Below, in pieces: positions 24,628-33,050 of a stretch of 44,379 bases of DNA. A program made the position numbers and the translations under genes. The stretch lies in contig JAGAKF010000018.1 in NCBI GenBank assembly GCA_017625835.1, positions 1 to 44,379 on the forward strand, read 5' to 3'. The DNA is from Clostridia bacterium (lineage in GTDB: Bacteria > Bacillota > Clostridia > Oscillospirales > Acutalibacteraceae). The notes beneath the pieces were generated by a model. It made no database searches. It saw only the letters and a program-made list of their open reading frames with translations, and was not told the origin of the DNA. The stretch's first letter is position 1; each line of letters begins with the position of its first letter.

Positions 24628-24658
24628 AACGGCTCTCTTTCAGGGAGCCGTTCTTTTT
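24628..24658 (+). terminator. terminator of the plus-strand dockerin operon
   Basis: AACGGCTC / GAGCCGTT with a 9-base loop, followed by TTCTTTTT. Confidence 0.88.
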
Positions 24659-24674
24659 AACATATAAATAACAC

Positions 24675-24705
24675 AAACGCAGAGGTATTAAACTTCTGCG
24701 TTTTT
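24675..24705 (-). terminator. terminator after ispE (bidirectional)
   Basis: AAACGCAGA / TCTGCGTTT with an 11-base loop, 11 nt after the ispE stop codon. Runs of T flank it on the plus strand; the minus-strand tail is weaker (TTTGTGTTATTTA). Confidence 0.65.
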
Positions 24706-24715
24706 ATTCATGTAT

Positions 24716-25588
24716 TCAGTTTTTTCTTACAAGGCCTGACTTCACGGGTTTTGTTATGTATATGTTTTTAACTATTGATTTCAATGCTGAAGCCGCTGAC
24801 TGGGCCTTTGATTCGTCGTCAAAAATACCATAAACAGTCGGACCGCTTCCGCTCATACATGCCGCAAGCGCACCGTGACGGTTAAGCGTTGACTTGACAG
24901 GAACTCTCTCCGGAACTTCAATGAGCTGTTCGAAAACATTCTTTGTGCGCTTGCATATCTCGTAAAGATCGCCCTGTGAAGCGGCATACAGCATTCCGCA
25001 AGTATCAAGGTGACGGATATTCGTTGCAGTGTCAAAAACGGCAAAAGCTTCTTTAGTTGATACTCCCCTTTCAGGTTTTGCAAGAACAATATAACAATCG
25101 TCAAGTGCGGGCAACGGAGAAAGAATCTCGCCGACATTCTGCGCAAGGCAGGTGCCGCCCGTAAGACAGAAAGGAACATCTGCTCCGACTTTAAGTCCGA
25201 TCCTGCAAAGCTCCTGCTGAGTAAGGTCGGTTGCATATATATCATTGAGCGCTGCAATGACTGCTGCACCATCAGCACTTCCGCCTGCCATTCCCGCCTC
25301 AAAGGGTATTCTTTTTTCTATATGAATTGTTATACCTTCATTTTTAATTCCCGTATAATTAAAGAAAGCATCTGCCGCTTTGTAAGCGATGTTTCTTTTG
25401 TCGCAGGGAATCCCCTCTTCGTCCGAGGTTATATTGATTGCACCTGAACTGTCAGTTTCAACCGTCACTGTATCGTAAAGATCAACTGACTGCATAAGCA
25501 TAAAAAGACTGTGGTAGCCGTTGTCGAGTCGGGCAAGAATATCGAGCATCAGATTGATTTTTGCCGCTGCTTCGTAAGTAACTTTCAT
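24716..25588 (-). CDS. ispE: 4-diphosphocytidyl-2-C-methyl-D-erythritol kinase
   Basis: A 290-aa GHMP-family kinase that phosphorylates CDP-ME at the 2-hydroxyl, the fourth step of the MEP isoprenoid pathway. The N-terminus (AAAKINLMLDILARLDNGYHSL) carries the K and D/H substrate residues. The ATP loop is EAGMAGGSADGAAVI, and a C-terminal GHMP motif is CMSGSGPTVYGIF. Full length for the family. I prefer the ATG at 25588, since GAGG lies 7 nt upstream of it; an ATG at 25594 is too close to that site. A weak promoter (25622-25650) lies just upstream, so it seems to be transcribed alone. Confidence 0.95.
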   Translation of the reverse strand: MKVTYEAAAKINLMLDILARLDNGYHSLFMLMQSVDLYDTVTVETDSSGAINITSDEEGIPCDKRNIAYKAADAFFNYTGIKNEGITIHIEKRIPFEAGMAGGSADGAAVIAALNDIYATDLTQQELCRIGLKVGADVPFCLTGGTCLAQNVGEILSPLPALDDCYIVLAKPERGVSTKEAFAVFDTATNIRHLDTCGMLYAASQGDLYEICKRTKNVFEQLIEVPERVPVKSTLNRHGALAACMSGSGPTVYGIFDDESKAQSAASALKSIVKNIYITKPVKSGLVRKN

Positions 25589-25621
25589 TTCCATACCTCA
25601 TAAAACAGTATTGTAAATATT

Positions 25622-25650
25622 ATTATAACATCTTTATGCGGATTTGAAAA
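25622..25650 (-). promoter_or_regulatory. possible ispE promoter
   Basis: TTTTCA (25645-25650), a 17-base spacer and TATAAT (25622-25627). The -10 is consensus, the -35 weak. Confidence 0.45.
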
Positions 25651-25655
25651 GTAAA

Positions 25656-25695
25656 ACACAATATTTTTTAACTTGAAAATACTTAAATATTGTGT
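25656..25695. promoter_or_regulatory. perfect 11-bp dyad around the -35 of the DUF1858-trmK operon
   Basis: ACACAATATTT (25656-25666) and AAATATTGTGT (25685-25695) are exact inverted copies with 18 bases between them. The right arm touches the -10. Likely operator or AT-rich hairpin. Confidence 0.5.
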
Positions 25696-25700
25696 ATAAT
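25673..25700 (+). promoter_or_regulatory. promoter of the DUF1858-trmK-nif3-rqcH operon
   Basis: TTGAAA (25673-25678), a 16-base spacer and TATAAT (25695-25700), 32 nt before the first start codon. Confidence 0.7.
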
Positions 25701-25732
25701 ATATTTGTATATTTTTTTCGGAGGTAATTAAC

Positions 25733-25936
25733 ATGACAGAAGTTACAAAAGACATGATTATCGGCGATATTCTTGACGCTGACGTTGGCACTGCAAAGTT
25801 TTTCCTTGAAATGGGAATGCATTGTCTCGGCTGCCCCTCTGCAAGAGGTGAAAGCCTTGAAATGGCTTGCCAGGTTCACGGTGTAGATGTTGACGAGCTT
25901 GTTGCTGATATCAACGCTTATCTTGCAAGCAAATAA
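25733..25936 (+). CDS. DUF1858 domain protein (small CxxC redox-type domain)
   Basis: A 67-aa protein that is one DUF1858 domain: TKDMIIGDILDADVGTAKFF, then GMHCLGCPSA with the CxxC pair (about C30 and C33), then VHGVDVDELVADINAYL. The domain is also found at the N-terminus of ScdA/RIC-type and hybrid-cluster-associated proteins, where the cysteines may bind metal or take part in redox. Here it stands alone as the first gene of an operon with RNA-modification and ribosome-rescue genes. The stop codon overlaps the trmK ATG as TAATG. GGAGG ribosome site 10 nt upstream. Confidence 0.88.
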   Translation: MTEVTKDMIIGDILDADVGTAKFFLEMGMHCLGCPSARGESLEMACQVHGVDVDELVADINAYLASK

Positions 25937-26604
25937 TGCTTAAACTCAAATCAAGACTGAATATGGCTGCACGGATGGTAAGAAAGGGTTCACGTCTTGC
26001 CGACATCGGCACTGACCACGCTTACCTTCCGACAGCGCTCATACTCGACGGCACGGTTCCCTGTGCCATCGCTGCAGACTTGAGAAAAGGTCCATTGGAA
26101 AACGCTGAGGCAACCGTTAAACAATACGGTATCGCCGAAAAGGTTCAGTTGCGTCTTTCCGATGGACTTCAGTGTATTAACCAATCAGAGGTTGATGACA
26201 TTGTCGTTGCAGGTATGGGTGGAATTCTTATCTCCGAAATTTTAGAAGCTGCCCCTTGGGTAAAAAGCGAAAATATACAGCTGATTCTCCAGCCGCAGTC
26301 CCACGACGAGGTGCTTCGCAAGTGGCTCTGGGACAACGGATTTGAAATTAAAAAAGAAGAAGCCTGCTTTGAAGACGGCAAAACATACATATGTATGGCA
26401 ACAACATACACAGGCTTAACATCAATACACAGTGAGGCAGAGATTCTTCTCGGCGGTTTTATAAGCAAAAATGATGAAGCTTCCGTTTCTTTCTGCGAGA
26501 AGAAAATACACCGTACAGAAGTAAGACTTGCGGCACTAAAAAAATCCGATCCCGAAAATGGAGAAATCGAAACTTTAGAAAAAATACTCAACGAGGTGAA
26601 ATAA
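25936..26604 (+). CDS. trmK: tRNA (adenine(22)-N1)-methyltransferase TrmK
   Basis: A 222-aa SAM-dependent methyltransferase that makes m1A22 in tRNA. The SAM-binding motif is LADIGTDHAYLP (about 22-33), followed by AIAADLRKGPLENA, a conserved VAGMGGILI strand (about 92-100) and ILQPQSHDEVLRKWL. A helical C-terminal part (about 165-222) completes the usual length. Its start overlaps the previous stop by 1 nt, and its own stop overlaps the next start as TAATG, so translation of the three genes is coupled. The trmK and nif3-like pair is a common arrangement in Firmicutes. Confidence 0.93.
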   Translation: MLKLKSRLNMAARMVRKGSRLADIGTDHAYLPTALILDGTVPCAIAADLRKGPLENAEATVKQYGIAEKVQLRLSDGLQCINQSEVDDIVVAGMGGILISEILEAAPWVKSENIQLILQPQSHDEVLRKWLWDNGFEIKKEEACFEDGKTYICMATTYTGLTSIHSEAEILLGGFISKNDEASVSFCEKKIHRTEVRLAALKKSDPENGEIETLEKILNEVK

Positions 26605-27338
26605 TGGCAACCGTAAGAGATTTTTTTGAATATATAAATTCTATTGCCCCGATTGAAACTCAGGAAGAATGGGACAACAGCGGTATGCTCGTCGGCGATA
26701 TGAATGCTGAAGTTAAAAAAGCTGTCGTCGTTCTTGATATTGATATGTGGGCTGTGCAGAAAGCTATTGAACTCGGTGCTGACCTTATCATAAGCCATCA
26801 CCCCGTTATTTTCCGTGCAATGAAGAAATTTACTAAAGGCAGTGTTCCTTTTGAGCTTGCTTCAAATTCAATCAACGCTATCTGCTGCCACACCCCGCTT
26901 GATATTGCAGACGGCGGTACCAACGATGCTCTCGCAGAACTGCTCGGATTTACTGCATACAAGGGAGAAAATCCGATTCTCCGTTTTGCGGATATTAAGG
27001 AAACCTCTGCCGAGGCACTTGCGGATCTGCTTGCAGAAAAGCTTTCAACTAAAGTTCGCTTTGCAGATGCAGGAAAGAAAATAAGCAAAGTTGCAATCTG
27101 TACGGGCGGCGGAGCTTCACTCATATGGGAAGCAGGAAACGTCGACGCTTTTATTACAGGTGATGCAAAGCACAACGATTTCCTTGATGCTGTCGATTCA
27201 GGTATCTCACTTTTCGCGGCAGGACATTATGAAACGGAATTTCCTGTTATTCCTGTAGTCGCAGAGAAACTTAAGACAGTATTTGCAGACGTTGAAATAA
27301 TTGATATCAAACAGGAAAACCCTGTTAAATTTGCGTAA
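26604..27338 (+). CDS. Nif3-like dinuclear metal centre protein
   Basis: A 244-aa protein of the Nif3/YqfO/YbgI family, sometimes listed as GTP cyclohydrolase I type 2 homolog. Metal-binding residues appear in LIISHHPVIF (two His, about 64-65), CHTPLD (about 93-98) and the C-terminal GHYETE. This is the short form without the inserted CutA-like domain. The family forms hexameric toroids; the cellular reaction is still unclear. It overlaps trmK by 1 nt and precedes rqcH by 11 nt. Confidence 0.93.
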   Translation: MATVRDFFEYINSIAPIETQEEWDNSGMLVGDMNAEVKKAVVVLDIDMWAVQKAIELGADLIISHHPVIFRAMKKFTKGSVPFELASNSINAICCHTPLDIADGGTNDALAELLGFTAYKGENPILRFADIKETSAEALADLLAEKLSTKVRFADAGKKISKVAICTGGGASLIWEAGNVDAFITGDAKHNDFLDAVDSGISLFAAGHYETEFPVIPVVAEKLKTVFADVEIIDIKQENPVKFA

Positions 27339-27349
27339 GGAAAGTTTTT

Positions 27350-29098
27350 ATGGCACTTGACGGCATACTTTTGAATCTTGCAAAAAAAGAAATACTTGAC
27401 GGCGCACAGTTCAGCCGTGTTGAAAAAATACACCAGCCTTCCCGCGAAGAGCTGGTTATTCACCTGCGCGGAAAAGGCGGCGGAAAGAAGCTGTTTCTGA
27501 GCGTTCGCGCCAACAGTCCGCGAATACACTTCACTCAGCACGCTCCGGAAAACCCTGCCACACCTCCGATGTTCTGTATGCTTATGCGCAAAAGGCTCGT
27601 TAATGCAGCTCTCGTCGATGTAAGGCAGTCTGAACTTGACCGTGTGCTTTACATCGACTTTGATGCAACAAACGAAATCGGCGACAAGGTCAAGCTCACT
27701 TTGTCCATTGAAATTATGGCAAAACACAGCAACATCATTCTTTTTGACGGAGACGGTAAAATCGTCGATGCGCTCAAGAGAGTTGACCTTAGCCAGTCCA
27801 CCGTAAGGCAAATTCTGCCGGGATTCAGATACACAGCGCCGCCTCCGCAGAACAAACTGAGTATCCTTGAACATACAACAGAAAATATCATTGCTCAGAT
27901 AAGATCTTTCGATAACAAGACTTTATCCTCTGCTGTTCTTTCATCGCTTCAGGGTGTTTCCCCTCTTATAAGCCGTGAAATTTCAGGCGATTTTTCTGAT
28001 CATTACGTCGACGAAGTAAGCGACGTCGGATTCGAAGAACTCGGTAAGAAAATTGATGAATTGAGAAAAACAGTTGAAAGTGGAAACGGCATTCCATTTA
28101 TGCTAAAAGACGAAACAGGTAAGCCTGTCGATTTCTCGTTTATGCCAATCAGGCAGTACGGCACAAAATATTCAACAGAAAAAAAAGAAAGCTTTTCAGA
28201 GTTGCTGGATGATTTCTACTTTGAATGCGACCGACTTGACAGAACAAGGCAGAAAGCACAGGATCTCGTTAAATTCCTTAATTCGGCAATTGCCAGAATT
28301 TCAAAGAAAATCAGCCTTCAGCAGGCGGAGCTTAAACAATGCGCTGACAGAGAGCAGCTGAGAATCAACGCCGAGCTTATCAACGCAAACCTTTACAGAC
28401 TTGAGAAAGGTGCCGCTTTTTATGACCTTGAGAATTACTATGACGAAAATAAGGTTATAAGGATCAAAGCTGATCCGTCGAAGTCGCCTGCCGCAAATGC
28501 ACAGAAATATTTCAAGGATTACCGCAAGGCAAAGACTGCAGAAACAATGCTGACGGAGCTTATAGAACAAGGACAGAACGATCTGCAGTATCTTGAAACG
28601 GTTGCCGATGCGCTTGACAGAGCTTCCGCTCAGGCTGAAATTGAAGAAATCCGTAACGAATTGGTTGTAAGCGGATTCATGAAATTCAAACGTAAAAACA
28701 ACCAAAAACAGCCGAAGTTGCTGCCCCCGATGGAATACCGTACAACGGACGGATTCAGAGTCCTTGTAGGGCGAAACAATATGCAGAACGACAAGCTTTC
28801 TTTAAAGACAGCTTCAAAGAGTGATATGTGGCTGCACACGCAGAAGTTTCCCGGCTCTCACGTTATTATCGTCAGCGACAACAAAGAAATAAGCGACGAT
28901 GCAATTGTTGAAGCGGCGGAAATTGCGGCTTATCACAGCAAGGCAAGGGACGCAAAGCTTGTACCTGTTGATTACACTTACGTCAAGCATCTTAAAAAGC
29001 CTCAGGGCGCGCCTCCGGGCAAGGTTATATACCACGTTTATTACTCCGTAAACGTGACCCCGGACAGAACTAAAATCGAAAAAATGGAAATAAAATAA
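27350..29098 (+). CDS. rqcH: ribosome quality control protein RqcH (NFACT family)
   Basis: A 582-aa NFACT protein, which binds stalled 50S subunits and recruits Ala-tRNA to add C-terminal Ala tails. The N-terminal NFACT-N domain begins MALDGILLNLAKKEIL and contains the SVRANSPRIHFT strand. A long coiled coil lies at about 290-440 (KQCADREQL, EIEEIRNELV). The NFACT-R domain has GRNNMQNDKLSLKTASKSD and MWLHTQKFPGSHVII, then YHSKARDAKLVPVDYT. Older annotations call it a fibronectin-binding protein. Last gene of its operon; TAAGGAAAG ribosome site. Confidence 0.94.
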   Translation: MALDGILLNLAKKEILDGAQFSRVEKIHQPSREELVIHLRGKGGGKKLFLSVRANSPRIHFTQHAPENPATPPMFCMLMRKRLVNAALVDVRQSELDRVLYIDFDATNEIGDKVKLTLSIEIMAKHSNIILFDGDGKIVDALKRVDLSQSTVRQILPGFRYTAPPPQNKLSILEHTTENIIAQIRSFDNKTLSSAVLSSLQGVSPLISREISGDFSDHYVDEVSDVGFEELGKKIDELRKTVESGNGIPFMLKDETGKPVDFSFMPIRQYGTKYSTEKKESFSELLDDFYFECDRLDRTRQKAQDLVKFLNSAIARISKKISLQQAELKQCADREQLRINAELINANLYRLEKGAAFYDLENYYDENKVIRIKADPSKSPAANAQKYFKDYRKAKTAETMLTELIEQGQNDLQYLETVADALDRASAQAEIEEIRNELVVSGFMKFKRKNNQKQPKLLPPMEYRTTDGFRVLVGRNNMQNDKLSLKTASKSDMWLHTQKFPGSHVIIVSDNKEISDDAIVEAAEIAAYHSKARDAKLVPVDYTYVKHLKKPQGAPPGKVIYHVYYSVNVTPDRTKIEKMEIK

Positions 29099-29100
29099 TG

Positions 29101-29146
29101 AAACGCTTGTAAACTCCTGCTTTGGGTTTACAAGCGTTTTTATTTT
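29101..29146 (+). terminator. terminator of the rqcH operon
   Basis: AAACGCTTGTAAAC / GTTTACAAGCGTTT, a 14-bp stem with an 11-base loop, followed by TTATTTTT. It faces the malic enzyme gene and may serve both strands. Confidence 0.9.
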
Positions 29147-29207
29147 TAATAACAAATCAATCGGACGATTTTGTAAATTATTTTCTGATAAAACATAAAA
29201 GAAAAAA

Positions 29208-30377
29208 TCAGATTCGTGCTACGCCTGAATCTCTTGCTGCCTGTGCAACTGCTTCCGCAACCGCACTGCCGACTCTCGGATCGAAAGCTTTCGGAATAAC
29301 ATATTCGGGATTAAGCTCCTCGTCAGAAACAAGAGATGCAAGAGCCTTAGCCGCTGCAATCTTCATTTCTTCGTTAATGTCGCTTGCGCGGACATCAAGC
29401 GCACCGCGGAAAATTCCCGGGAACGCAAGAACGTTGTTAACCTGGTTCGGGAAATCGCTTCTGCCTGTGCCGACAACTGCCGCTCCTGCTTCTTTTGCAA
29501 GGTCAGGCATAATTTCGGGAACAGGATTTGCCATCGCAAGAACGATCGGGTCCTTTGCCATTGAACGAATCATATCCTGAGTTACAACACCAGGTGCGGA
29601 AACACCAATAAACACATCTGCACCCTTCATCGCATCAGCAAGAGTTCCGCGCATATGATTTTTATTGGTAAAGTCTGCGATATCCTGTTTTGCGGGAGCA
29701 AGGTCATCACCGTCACAGATAATACCCTTACGGTCACACATAATGATATCTCCGATACCCATAACCTTGAAGAGCTTTGCGATTGCGACACCTGCCGCAC
29801 CTGCACCGTTAAATACTGCGGTACAGTCTTCAATCTTCTTGCCGACGATTTTAAGCGAATTTATAAGAGCAGCGCAACAGATGACTGCCGTACCGTGCTG
29901 GTCATCGTGGAAGATAGGAATATCTGCCTTTTCTTTAAGCTTTCTTTCTATTTCAAAACAACGCGGTGCTGCGATATCTTCAAGGTTAATACCGCCGAAG
30001 CTGCCACAGAGAAGCGCGACTGTATTTACGAACTCGTCAACATCCTGAGTGCGTATGCAAAGAGGAAACGCATCAACTCCGCCGAACTCTTTAAAAAGAA
30101 CACATTTACCTTCCATAACAGGCATACCTGCTTCAGGGCCGATATCGCCGAGACCAAGCACAGCCGAACCGTCCGTGATAACAGCGACAAGGTTTGAACG
30201 GCGAGTAAGCTCGTAACTCTTGTTGATATCCTTCTGGATTTCAAGGCACGGCTGAGCAACGCCCGGTGTATATGCAAGTGAAAGAGCTTCTTTATTGTCA
30301 ACCTTTGCTCTTGCTATTACTTCAATTTTACCGTTCCACTCATAGTGGAGCTTAAGAGATTCTTTTGCGTAATCCAT
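29208..30377 (-). CDS. malic enzyme (oxaloacetate-decarboxylating malate dehydrogenase)
   Basis: A 389-aa malic enzyme of the short bacterial type, converting malate to pyruvate and CO2 with reduction of NAD(P). Landmarks are SLAYTPGVAQPC (about 32-43, catalytic Tyr), VITDGSAVLGLGDIG, FHDDQHGTAVICCAAL (metal-binding Asp) and the Rossmann loop FNGAGAAGVAIAKL (about 188-201). The C-terminal PTA domain of larger MaeB enzymes is absent. ATG behind GGGGGAT. It follows glpK with 100 nt between, which includes a possible promoter. Whether it uses NAD or NADP cannot be told safely. Confidence 0.94.
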   Translation of the reverse strand: MDYAKESLKLHYEWNGKIEVIARAKVDNKEALSLAYTPGVAQPCLEIQKDINKSYELTRRSNLVAVITDGSAVLGLGDIGPEAGMPVMEGKCVLFKEFGGVDAFPLCIRTQDVDEFVNTVALLCGSFGGINLEDIAAPRCFEIERKLKEKADIPIFHDDQHGTAVICCAALINSLKIVGKKIEDCTAVFNGAGAAGVAIAKLFKVMGIGDIIMCDRKGIICDGDDLAPAKQDIADFTNKNHMRGTLADAMKGADVFIGVSAPGVVTQDMIRSMAKDPIVLAMANPVPEIMPDLAKEAGAAVVGTGRSDFPNQVNNVLAFPGIFRGALDVRASDINEEMKIAAAKALASLVSDEELNPEYVIPKAFDPRVGSAVAEAVAQAARDSGVARI

Positions 30378-30408
30378 TATTTTTTATCCCCCAACTTAAC
30401 GATTACTA

Positions 30409-30437
30409 TTTATATCAGAATACATATTCAAGACCAA
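30409..30437 (-). promoter_or_regulatory. possible malic enzyme promoter
   Basis: TTGGTC (30432-30437), a 17-base spacer and TATAAA (30409-30414) preceded by TGA. The -35 lies in one arm of an inverted repeat, GACCAAGG / CCTTGGTC (30432-30457), which may also act as a weak glpK terminator. Confidence 0.45.
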
Positions 30438-30477
30438 GGCCACTGAGGACCTTGGTCATTGTGTCTGAAAAGACTGA

Positions 30478-31977
30478 TTATTCTTCTTCCCAACCCTTGG
30501 AACGCTCAACCGCACGAAGCCAGCCTTTGTAAAGCTTGTCTCTGTCTGCCTGCTCCATCTTGGGAATAAATACTTTTTCAACCTCACGGTTGCGCTCAAT
30601 TTCATCAAGGTTCTTCCACATTCCGACTGCAAGACCTGCAAGGTATGCCGCGCCGAGAGCCGTTGTTTCGACTGTCTTCGGACGGTTAACCATTGTTCGG
30701 ATGAGGTTTGCCTGAATCTGCATCATAACGTTACTTACACTTGCACCGCCGTCAACACGGAGTTCGGAAAGTGTAATCTGCGAATCTTTTGTCATCGCTT
30801 CAAGCAAGTCTGTCGACTGAAAAGCAATGCTTTCGAGCACGGCTCTTGCAAAATGCGCTCTGTTTACGCCTCGTGTAAGGCCTACAATCGTTCCTCTCGC
30901 ATACATATCCCAGTACGGAGCACCGAGTCCCGTGAAAGCAGGAACAAGATACATTCCGTTTGCATTCGGAACACTTTCCGCAAGCTCGTCACATCGGCTT
31001 GCGTGGTCAATCATATGAAGCTCATCGCGAAGCCATTTAATAACAGAACCGGCATTGAAGGCACTGCCCTCGATAGAATAAGTTGTTTTTCCGTTAAGAC
31101 TCCAGGCAACACCCGTAAGAAGGTTGTGCTTGGAATCAACTCGTTTTTCGCCTGTATTCATAAGAAGGAAACAGCCTGTACCGTATGTATTCTTCGCCTG
31201 TCCCGGATTGAAACAGCCCTGACCAAAAAGCGCCGCAGGCTGGTCACCGATTGCACCGCAGATCGGAATACCTGCCAGTTCTTCAAGACCGAGGATATTA
31301 GGCGCAATCTCGCCGTAAACTTTGCTTGATTCAACAGGAGTCGGAAGCATACACATCGGAACACCGAGCTTTTCGCAAAGGTATTCATCCCATTCAAGCT
31401 TATCAACATCGAACAACATTGTTCGTGACGCGTTTGAATAGTCAGTTATATGAACTTTACCTCCCGTAAGATTCCAGATAAGCCAGGTTTCAACCGTACC
31501 GAAAAGAAGTTTTCCGCTTTCAGCTGCAGCACGTGCTCCCTCAACATTATCAAGGATCCATTTGATTTTTGTACCTGAGAAGTAAGCATCAATCAGAAGT
31601 CCCGTATGCTCACGGATATAATCGCCAAGTCCTTCTTCCTTAAGCTGTTCGCAAAGATCAGCCGTACGGCGGCACTGCCATACGATCGCATTGTAAACAG
31701 GCTTACCCGTATCCTTATCCCAGATTATCGTCGTTTCACGCTGATTGGTGATACCGATACCTGCGATCTTCTTAACATCAAATTCACCCGAGTTAATAAC
31801 AGCAGTTATCGCTTTAAGCTGACTGTAAAGAATATCCATAGGATTATGCTCTACCCAACCCGTTTTCGGATAAATCTGATCAAATTCATTCTGTGCTTTG
31901 GATACTATTCTGCCCTGCTTATCGAAAACGATTGCGCGTGAGCTTGTCGTACCCTGGTCAAGAGCCAATACGTACAT
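30478..31977 (-). CDS. glpK: glycerol kinase
   Basis: A 499-aa FGGY-family kinase that makes sn-glycerol 3-phosphate from glycerol and ATP. The N-terminus is YVLALDQGTTSSRAIVFD; NQRETTIIWD (about 78-87), IWQCRR-like VWQCRRTADL, GAIGDQPAALFGQGC and the C-terminal GGASVSNVMMQIQANL are all as in GlpK. Full length. AAGGAGG ribosome site 8 nt upstream of the ATG. No glpF or glpD neighbour is present. The leader has a hairpin between promoter and gene that may take part in control. Confidence 0.96.
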   Translation of the reverse strand: MYVLALDQGTTSSRAIVFDKQGRIVSKAQNEFDQIYPKTGWVEHNPMDILYSQLKAITAVINSGEFDVKKIAGIGITNQRETTIIWDKDTGKPVYNAIVWQCRRTADLCEQLKEEGLGDYIREHTGLLIDAYFSGTKIKWILDNVEGARAAAESGKLLFGTVETWLIWNLTGGKVHITDYSNASRTMLFDVDKLEWDEYLCEKLGVPMCMLPTPVESSKVYGEIAPNILGLEELAGIPICGAIGDQPAALFGQGCFNPGQAKNTYGTGCFLLMNTGEKRVDSKHNLLTGVAWSLNGKTTYSIEGSAFNAGSVIKWLRDELHMIDHASRCDELAESVPNANGMYLVPAFTGLGAPYWDMYARGTIVGLTRGVNRAHFARAVLESIAFQSTDLLEAMTKDSQITLSELRVDGGASVSNVMMQIQANLIRTMVNRPKTVETTALGAAYLAGLAVGMWKNLDEIERNREVEKVFIPKMEQADRDKLYKGWLRAVERSKGWEEE

Positions 31978-32007
31978 AGTTCTGCCTCCTTGATCGATAT
32001 TAAACAG

Positions 32008-32038
32008 AGAGGATTATTGCTCATTAAAACAATCCTCT
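32008..32038 (-). promoter_or_regulatory. hairpin in the glpK leader
   Basis: AGAGGATT / AATCCTCT with a 15-base centre that pairs partly (TTG/CAA), between the promoter and the ribosome site. There is no good T run after it on the minus strand, so it is not an obvious terminator. Confidence 0.5.
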
Positions 32039-32054
32039 GCCTTGATTTAACAAT

Positions 32055-32083
32055 ATTTTATACCTTTTGCATATAAAAGTCAA
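32055..32083 (-). promoter_or_regulatory. glpK promoter
   Basis: TTGACT (32078-32083), a 17-base spacer and TAAAAT (32055-32060), giving a leader of about 75 nt. Confidence 0.65.
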
Positions 32084-32250
32084 CCAGGATTCAGCATGCT
32101 TTGTTGCTAAGACACGGATATCCGCAAGGTAAACTTTGTTGGTATTTTAATAAGATTTCAACATCTATATCTCAATGTGTAGTTGTTTTTAAAGAATATT
32201 TGTATTAAAATGTGATAGCTATATTATATTAAAAACAAGGAGACGTTTAA

Positions 32251-32496
32251 ATGGACATCGAAAAATTGAGAAAAAGACTTTATAAGCTTTCTGTTGCCTG
32301 CCTGATTGTTGCAGTAATTGTGTTTATCATCAATTATTTTGTGTTTCACTACGTAACAGATGACGGAATAACATTTGTATGGCATCCCGAAGCAGGCAAA
32401 CCCTTTGTTACTGACCTTATCGGTATTTTAGGCGCAGATATGGTTTTCGCATCAATTGTTTCCGCATTATGCGCAAAAATCGTCTGCAAGAAGTAA
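32251..32496 (+). CDS. small two-helix membrane protein, unknown
   Basis: An 81-aa protein with two membrane segments: LSVACLIVAVIVFIINYFVF (about 13-32) and LIGILGADMVFASIVSALCA (about 56-75). A 20-residue loop between them contains FVWHPEAGKPF, probably on the outer face given the Lys-rich ends. AAGGAG lies 9 nt before the ATG, and a terminator follows, so it is a real single-gene unit. I do not recognise a family. Confidence 0.75.
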   Translation: MDIEKLRKRLYKLSVACLIVAVIVFIINYFVFHYVTDDGITFVWHPEAGKPFVTDLIGILGADMVFASIVSALCAKIVCKK

Positions 32497-32530
32497 TTAC
32501 TCAACAGACAGCTACTTAATAAAAAATTAA

Positions 32531-32556
32531 GGCAACCGTTTCCGGTTGCCTTTTTT
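32531..32556. terminator. bidirectional terminator between the small membrane protein and PAP2 genes
   Basis: GGCAACCG, loop TTTC, CGGTTGCC, then TTTTTT on the plus strand and an A/T-rich TTAATTTTTT tail on the minus strand. It lies between convergent genes. Confidence 0.88.
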
Positions 32557-32567
32557 GATTTTTATTT

Positions 32568-33020
32568 TCAGTTGTAAAACAAGTATTTCAAAGCAAGTGA
32601 AATTGCAATACCCAGAATAGCGCCGACTACAACCTGAAACGGTGTATGTCCGATTGCCACCTTGAGGTTTACGTCCATTTCGACGTTGCCTTCTTTTATC
32701 AGACGCTTCAGCACCTTCGAATGCTTTCCCGTCTCATAACGAACGCCAAAAGCATCGTTCATAACGATAAAAGCAAGAAGAGCCGATACCGCAAACTGAA
32801 AAGAAGAGAATCCGTATGCTATGGCAGCAGCTGTACACAAAGCACATACGCTTGAAGCGTGTGAGCTTGGCATTCCGCCGTTTGCAATAACACGTTTGAA
32901 ACCCTTTATGGATTTTGCTTTGAATATTCCCTGGATGCCTTTTGCAAACTGCGCAGCAAACCAAGCCAGAACAAACGAAACCAAAGCGTGATTGGAAATA
33001 ATCTGTTTAAAAATATTCAT
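32568..33020 (-). CDS. divergent PAP2 family membrane protein
   Basis: A 150-aa membrane protein of the DUF212/YuiD family, distant relatives of the PAP2 acid phosphatases. Conserved blocks: GGMPSSHASSVCALCTA (about 48-64, the phosphatase-like SxxH), MNDAFGVRYETGKH (about 87-100) and IGHTPFQVVVGAILGI. Four membrane helices. It may act on lipid phosphates, but activity has not been established for the family to my knowledge. It begins 31 nt after the activase gene and probably shares its transcript. GAGGAG ribosome site. Confidence 0.9.
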   Translation of the reverse strand: MNIFKQIISNHALVSFVLAWFAAQFAKGIQGIFKAKSIKGFKRVIANGGMPSSHASSVCALCTAAAIAYGFSSFQFAVSALLAFIVMNDAFGVRYETGKHSKVLKRLIKEGNVEMDVNLKVAIGHTPFQVVVGAILGIAISLALKYLFYN

Positions 33021-33050
33021 TTTATACTCCTCAATAAAAGATATGCATCT

